A stretch of DNA of 59,569 bases, taken from NCBI RefSeq assembly GCF_035762905.1, contig NZ_DASUCC010000133.1:1-59569 (forward strand), read 5' to 3'. The notes beneath the pieces were generated by a model. It was not told the DNA's origin. It made no database searches and was given only the letters and a program-made list of their open reading frames with translations. This document shows positions 55,554 to 59,569 of this stretch, in pieces; position 1 is the stretch's first letter, and the number at the start of each line of letters is the position of its first letter. Origin of the DNA: DASYTH01 sp035762905 (GTDB taxonomy: Bacteria > Actinomycetota > Actinomycetes > Mycobacteriales > Pseudonocardiaceae). Position numbers and translations under genes: made by a program.

Positions 55554-55771
55554 CCGCCCCTGCCGGCGCAGGCACGTGGCGAGAAGCTACACCGACGCGC
55601 GGCCCGAGCTCCACCAGCCCACACGGAACCGAGACCGCCACGTCGTCCCAACGCCGGCGGCACCCGCCCGTCTGCTGATTTTTTCGCGGTGATGTCGAAT
55701 GGCGCCGAGCGTGTTCGTAGCCAGGGTGAGAGGCCGGTAACGGGCCGGTCGCCACTCACCGGAGGCTCACG

Positions 55772-56293
55772 ATGTCCGTCACCACCGCCGCTACCGCGAA
55801 GCCAAGGACCGACCGGCCTGCGGCCGACCAGGAGACCGTCAGCGCCACCCTGACCATCGCCGCGCCCGTCACCAGGGTGTTCGCGCAGCTGGCGGACCCG
55901 ACCACCCATGCGGCGATCGACGGCACCGGCTGGGTTCAGGAAGCCGCCGACCGGGCGCCGCTGACCGAAGCGGGGCAGATTTTCCGGATGGACATGCACC
56001 ACGCCAAACATCCGGACGGTGACTACCGGGTGGTCAACAAGGTCGAGGTGCTCGAGGCACCGCGCGCCATCGGCTGGCTGACGGGGCAGGAGAAGGCCGA
56101 CGGCCAGCTGGAGTTCGGCGGCTGGATCTGGCGCTACGACCTGGTGCCGCTCGGCCCGTCGGAGACCCAGGTCACGCTCAGCTACGACTGGTCGGCGGTG
56201 CCGCAGCACATCCGCGAGTACATCCAGTTCCCGCCCTTCGGCCCCGAGCATCTGCCCAACTCGCTGCACCACCTGGCCGAGCTCGCCGCATAA
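55772..56293 (+). CDS. SRPBCC (START/Bet v1-like) family protein
   Basis: A 173-residue protein of the polyketide-cyclase/Aha1-type SRPBCC fold: SATLTIAAPVTRVFAQLADPTTH at the start, central GWIWRYDLVPLGPSETQVTLSYDW, and a C-terminal helix (PNSLHHLAELAA). ATG 55772 with CGGAGG upstream. Twenty bases before the DHFR-like gene in the same direction, so probably co-transcribed. Ligand unknown; not linked to the biosynthetic operon. Confidence 0.88.
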   Translation: MSVTTAATAKPRTDRPAADQETVSATLTIAAPVTRVFAQLADPTTHAAIDGTGWVQEAADRAPLTEAGQIFRMDMHHAKHPDGDYRVVNKVEVLEAPRAIGWLTGQEKADGQLEFGGWIWRYDLVPLGPSETQVTLSYDWSAVPQHIREYIQFPPFGPEHLPNSLHHLAELAA

Positions 56294-56312
56294 CCACATT
56301 CGAGGAGACCCC

Positions 56313-56897
56313 ATGACCGCGACCTACACCTTCGACGTCTTCTCCACCCTCGACGGCTACGCCTCCTACGACAGCACCGGAGATTGGGGCGGCTACTGGG
56401 GAAAGCAAGGCCCGGAGTTTCTCGACCGCCGCCTCGCCCAGTACAGCCAGGACCAGCGCCTGGTCCTCGGCGCCAACACGTACCGAGAATTCGTGCAGGC
56501 GCTGGGCTCCGGTACCGAGGGCGCGAAGCTGCACGACCCGATCAACACCCGGATGCGGAACATGCCGACCACGGTGGTGTCGACGACCCTGGTCGGACCC
56601 CTGGACTGGCCGGACGCGACCCTCGTCCCCGGCGACGCCGTCGACGTCGTCGCCCGGCTCAAGGAGGAGTCCACGGTCCCGTTGCGCTCACACGGCAGCC
56701 TGTCGATGAACCGGGCACTGATGGCCGCCGGCCTGGTCGATCGCATCCAGGTGACGATCTTCCCGGTGATCACCGGCCGGACCGGAGCGGACCCGATCTT
56801 CCACGGTGCCGCCGACTTCGACCTCGAACTGATCGAGAGCCGCACGCTCGACGGCCACACCCAAGAACTCATCTACCGCCCCACCCCGCATTACTGA
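56313..56897 (+). CDS. Dihydrofolate-reductase-like (RibD C-terminal) protein
   Basis: A 194-residue protein of the RibD-C/DHFR-like group often paired with SRPBCC proteins in actinomycetes. Start FDVFSTLDGYASYD, RLVLGANTYREFV, then LRSHGSLSMNRALMAAGLVDRIQVTIFPVITG, the family signature in its second half. ATG 56313 with GAGGAG upstream. Probably an NADPH-dependent reductase of unknown substrate. Confidence 0.9.
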   Translation: MTATYTFDVFSTLDGYASYDSTGDWGGYWGKQGPEFLDRRLAQYSQDQRLVLGANTYREFVQALGSGTEGAKLHDPINTRMRNMPTTVVSTTLVGPLDWPDATLVPGDAVDVVARLKEESTVPLRSHGSLSMNRALMAAGLVDRIQVTIFPVITGRTGADPIFHGAADFDLELIESRTLDGHTQELIYRPTPHY

Positions 56898-56923
56898 GCC
56901 CGCTCGTGCAGGCCGTGATGATT

Positions 56924-56958
56924 TGCCGGTCACCTCGCAATTGGCGAGGTGACCGGCA
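56924..56958. terminator. Bidirectional terminator hairpin
   Basis: TGCCGGTCACCTCGC at 56924-56938, loop AATTG, GCGAGGTGACCGGCA at 56944-56958. A perfect 15-bp stem between the convergent DHFR-like and lipoprotein genes. Confidence 0.85.
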
Positions 56959-56998
56959 TTGCGGCGTCAGCCCAGAGGCATCCAACCGGTCCAGAGGG

Positions 56999-57628
56999 TC
57001 AACTGGTCGGGGTGGCCGCCGTGCTCGACGGGTCGAATGTCTGTTCGAGCTTGACGCAGCTGGGCGCCTTTTTCGAGGCGTCGTCGAGCTCCTTGTTGGC
57101 GTCGAGCTTGGCCAGTGGGTCCCCGATGGCATCCATGTCATCGGTGATCTTGTTCATCGCCGCTTCCAGCGCGGCCGGATCCGTGGCCAGAGCCTGCTCT
57201 GCCGCGGCTCGATCATCGTCGAGCGTCTTCTTCGCCGCATCCAGCGCGGCGGTGGTCTCGTCGAGCATCTGCTGCCCATCGGCCGTCGGCGGCGGACCGG
57301 CCTCCCGCATCGCCTGGGACAGGGTCCCAAGGGCGGTCGCCATGGTGCCAACGTAGGCGAGCAAATCGGACACCGCCTGCTCCGGGTCGGACAGGTCGAG
57401 CTCCGGGGTGGCGGTGAGCTTCATGAAGTCGGCCCCGGCCGCCTGACACACGCGCTCCATCCAGGCTGTCGCGGCGTCACCCGAGGTCGTGCTCGACGTC
57501 GGGCCGGAGCCGGATGCCGATCCAGAGTCCGACGAGTCCGAACAGGCCACCAGGGCGAGCCAAGCCGTGGCCACCACCATGGCCGTCCTGATCCGACCCG
57601 GCACGCCAACTACCAGCAGCATCCTCAT
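56999..57628 (-). CDS. Putative lipoprotein, helical
   Basis: A 209-residue lipoprotein: signal MVVATAWLALVAC with the lipobox Cys, then a Ser/Gly/Thr linker and an alpha-helical domain with long Ala/Asp-rich helices (LDETTAALDAAKKTLDDDRAAAEQAL). Two further Cys (ERVCQA, PSCVKL) could bridge. ATG 57628. Function unknown. Confidence 0.8.
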   Translation of the reverse strand: MRMLLVVGVPGRIRTAMVVATAWLALVACSDSSDSGSASGSGPTSSTTSGDAATAWMERVCQAAGADFMKLTATPELDLSDPEQAVSDLLAYVGTMATALGTLSQAMREAGPPPTADGQQMLDETTAALDAAKKTLDDDRAAAEQALATDPAALEAAMNKITDDMDAIGDPLAKLDANKELDDASKKAPSCVKLEQTFDPSSTAATPTS

Positions 57629-57772
57629 GGATGCGGAGCGTGACACGCATCGGGTGCCCTCACAACTCGGCGCACGCGGCCAACCCAGACCCGGCGGATG
57701 AACTCCGAGGCGTCGCCGATCTACCCGGGCGCATGGGACCGTACCCAAGCCCCGCGAGATTCGCCGGCGGGG

Positions 57773-58990
57773 TCAGGTCGTTGCTGGGCGGGTTGTGGTG
57801 GTTGGTTTCTTGTGGCGTTCGTGGTCGAATTCCGGGATCAGTTCGCCGATGAGTTGGATGCTTCTGGTTACCTTGTCATCGGCGATGCTGCCGATCTGGT
57901 GCAGGCACATGAGTCGGTCGATGCCGAGGTCGGCGTAGGTCTTCAGCTTCTTTCGGCAGGTTTGCGGGCTGCCGACGATCAGCGACTCCTGCGCGCTGAG
58001 CACGGTGAAGATGTCGTCGTCGGGTACCTTCTCGCCCTGCAGCACCCGGCCGATCAGCAACTGCGCCTCGGTGGGCGGGTTGCTGGCCTCGTCGCGCAGG
58101 AACTGGCCGGTGCGGCCGCCGCCGTCGGGGGCGCTGAGGATCTCCTCGACCCGCCGCATGTTCGCCGCGAACTCGGTGGCCGCCTCGAAGAAGGTCAGCG
58201 CGGTCACCGTGTACCACGCGGCCGCCGCAGCGGCACCATTGCGCATCGCCTCCTCGTCGCTGTCGGCACAGTGCACGAACGTGAAGTAGGCGACCTGATT
58301 GTTGACAAACGAGCCGACCGGCTCGGTGCAGGCCTGCGCGGCGGCCCGGTACAGCTTGATCATCCGGTCGACCCGCTCCAGCGACTCCCACATCGTCGTA
58401 CCCAGCACGCCCACCCCGCGCCGCCCGGCCTCCTCGAACGAGGATGGGCTGGCCGCGGCCTGCCACAGCGGCGGGTGTGGTTGCTGCAGGGGCTTGGGAA
58501 TGATCGAGATCTCGTCGATCTGGTAGGCATCGCTGTGATAGGAGAACCGATCCGTGGTCCACATCTTCGGGACCATCTCGAAGGCCTGCCGGGTCTGCTC
58601 GCGGGCCTGCTCCGGGGTGATGTTGAACAACCGCCACTCCGGAATGGTCGACCGGGTCAGCCCCAGTTCGACCCGGCCGCCGCTGAGGTGGTCCAGCGTG
58701 GCCGCACGCTCGGCGATGCGGATCGGGTGGTTGAACCGGCCCGGCGCGAGCACCGCCGAATGCCCCAACCGGATCCGAGTGGTGTGCTGCGCGATCGCCG
58801 CGAGCAGCAACTCCGGCGCCGAGGACAGGCTGAACTCGCCGGCTCCGTGGTGCTCAACCTGCCACCAGCACCCGTACCCCAACTCGTCGGCCAACTTCGC
58901 CTGCGCGATGGCCTGCTGGAACCGCCGCTGCTCCTGGTTCTGCGCCCACGGCCGGGGATTCTGGATCTCGTTGAACAAGTCGATCTTCAC
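57773..58990 (-). CDS. LLM-class (luciferase-like) flavin-dependent monooxygenase
   Basis: A 405-residue class A/LLM oxidoreductase. Start region KIDLFNEIQNPRPW, then QAKLADELGYGCWWQVEHHGAGEF, RIRLGHSAVLAPGRFNHPIRIAERAATLDHLSGGRVELG (the family signature), and C-terminal GSPQTCRKKLKTYADLGIDRLM. GTG 58990 with GGAGGG eight bases upstream. Uses FMNH2 or F420 depending on subgroup; not decided here. Substrate unknown. Confidence 0.92.
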   Translation of the reverse strand: MKIDLFNEIQNPRPWAQNQEQRRFQQAIAQAKLADELGYGCWWQVEHHGAGEFSLSSAPELLLAAIAQHTTRIRLGHSAVLAPGRFNHPIRIAERAATLDHLSGGRVELGLTRSTIPEWRLFNITPEQAREQTRQAFEMVPKMWTTDRFSYHSDAYQIDEISIIPKPLQQPHPPLWQAAASPSSFEEAGRRGVGVLGTTMWESLERVDRMIKLYRAAAQACTEPVGSFVNNQVAYFTFVHCADSDEEAMRNGAAAAAAWYTVTALTFFEAATEFAANMRRVEEILSAPDGGGRTGQFLRDEASNPPTEAQLLIGRVLQGEKVPDDDIFTVLSAQESLIVGSPQTCRKKLKTYADLGIDRLMCLHQIGSIADDKVTRSIQLIGELIPEFDHERHKKPTTTTRPATT

Positions 58991-59052
58991 CCGAAGCACC
59001 CTCCGTCGCGCCGCAGTCACCGCAGGTGCAGTCTCCCAGCAGGATCCCCCTG

Positions 59053-59472
59053 TTACGCCCCGAACCCGACCGGACCGCGCCACGTCCACGCATACCAGGC
59101 GATCAACGACATGCAGACGACCTCCACGGTCGCGAGGAACGCGTAGTGGAGGTTGGCCGTCCCCCCGGCCACGGTGAAGACCGTGGTCAGCGCACACGCG
59201 ATGATGTTGGCCCACCGGTTAACCCGATAGCTCAGCACGCGGGACAGGAAGATCATGGCGATGGGAACCTCCAGCAGCACGGCGAATGCCAGCAGGATTC
59301 CCGGCGTGCTGCGAAGCGAACCCGCATACCCAGTCATGATCTCCCGCAGCGTGCCGGGCGTGACAAAGTTCAGGATGTCGGCGAACAGCATGTTGAAAAG
59401 CACGACAACCCAGAGCGTCGACATTCTCAGCGTGACGTCAATCGCGGTGGGCGCCTTCGTGTCCGTGGTCAT
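59053..59472 (-). CDS. Small four-helix membrane protein
   Basis: A 139-residue protein with four predicted membrane helices (LWVVVLFNMLFADILNFV, TPGILLAFAVLLEVPIAMIFL, WANIIACALTTVFTVAGG, FLATVEVVCMSLIAWYAW). It resembles small actinobacterial DUF6326-type membrane proteins. Start ATG 59472 with GGGCAGGGAA upstream. It precedes the monooxygenase gene by 62 bases in the same direction. Confidence 0.8.
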   Translation of the reverse strand: MTTDTKAPTAIDVTLRMSTLWVVVLFNMLFADILNFVTPGTLREIMTGYAGSLRSTPGILLAFAVLLEVPIAMIFLSRVLSYRVNRWANIIACALTTVFTVAGGTANLHYAFLATVEVVCMSLIAWYAWTWRGPVGFGA

Positions 59473-59569
59473 TTCCCTGCCCCTGTCCGTTGGATCGGGC
59501 CGGCCGTCCGCACCGTGGCCGGCCCGCGCATGTGCAGCCTGCTGGCGGGCCCGGTTCGCCGCGTCGGTT

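Overview
The window is GC-rich actinomycete chromosome. This is supported by the codon bias, a SARP/AfsR-type regulator, a PknB-like kinase, a DUF574-type methyltransferase, a maleylpyruvate-isomerase-family remnant and many Tat- or Sec-exported proteins. I cannot place it below order level; a Pseudonocardiaceae-like genome would fit. No rRNA, tRNA, CRISPR array or intact mobile element was seen.

Positions 1-30,430, all on the minus strand, are one long, tightly packed biosynthetic operon (gaps of a few bases to about 90, or stop/start overlaps) for a hybrid polyketide-peptide. Read in the direction of transcription (right to left) it starts with a KAS III enzyme. Next comes a complete methoxymalonyl-ACP-type extender set: an AT-carrier-methyltransferase fusion, a hydroxyacyl dehydrogenase, a free ACP, an acyl-CoA dehydrogenase and an FkbH-like enzyme. 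A 3,777-residue megasynthase follows (KS-AT-ACP-C-A-PCP-KS-AT-KR-ACP-TE), which ends the chain. Tailoring or accessory genes come next (alpha/beta hydrolase, P450, ABM-like protein, DinB-like protein). A second extender set follows (crotonyl-CoA carboxylase/reductase, KAS III, hydroxyacyl dehydrogenase) for an alkylmalonyl-CoA. Then come a macrolide-type glycosyltransferase with a secreted family-1 beta-glucosidase, which looks like an inactivate/reactivate self-resistance pair. Last is the start of another PKS with the unusual order ACP-KS-AT-AT, which leaves the window on the left and carries an apparent one-base frameshift.

Positions 30.6-33.9 kb hold exported proteins (a GH30 enzyme and two secreted proteins of unknown function).

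Positions 34.0-38.6 kb hold what I consider the best candidate for an undescribed system. A SARP regulator is followed 2 bases later by heptamer repeats at 11-bp spacing (a SARP-type operator), then a 27-codon peptide gene with a strong ribosome site, a perfect hairpin, a ThiF/E1-like adenylating enzyme with an N-terminal peptide-recognition-like domain, and a membrane zinc peptidase with an N-terminal PqqD-like domain. This is the layout of a ribosomally made, modified peptide (RiPP) pathway without YcaO, LanM, radical-SAM or lasso genes nearby.

Positions 38.6-59.5 kb are mostly housekeeping or accessory genes: exported hydrolases (S15, trypsin-like, M14, GH30-CBM), a copper type II monooxygenase lipoprotein with all the family's metal ligands, a Ser/Thr kinase, DUF3068, a LuxR-type regulator with NB-ARC and TPR regions, two degraded genes, lipoproteins, an SRPBCC and a DHFR-like protein, a luciferase-like monooxygenase and a small membrane protein.
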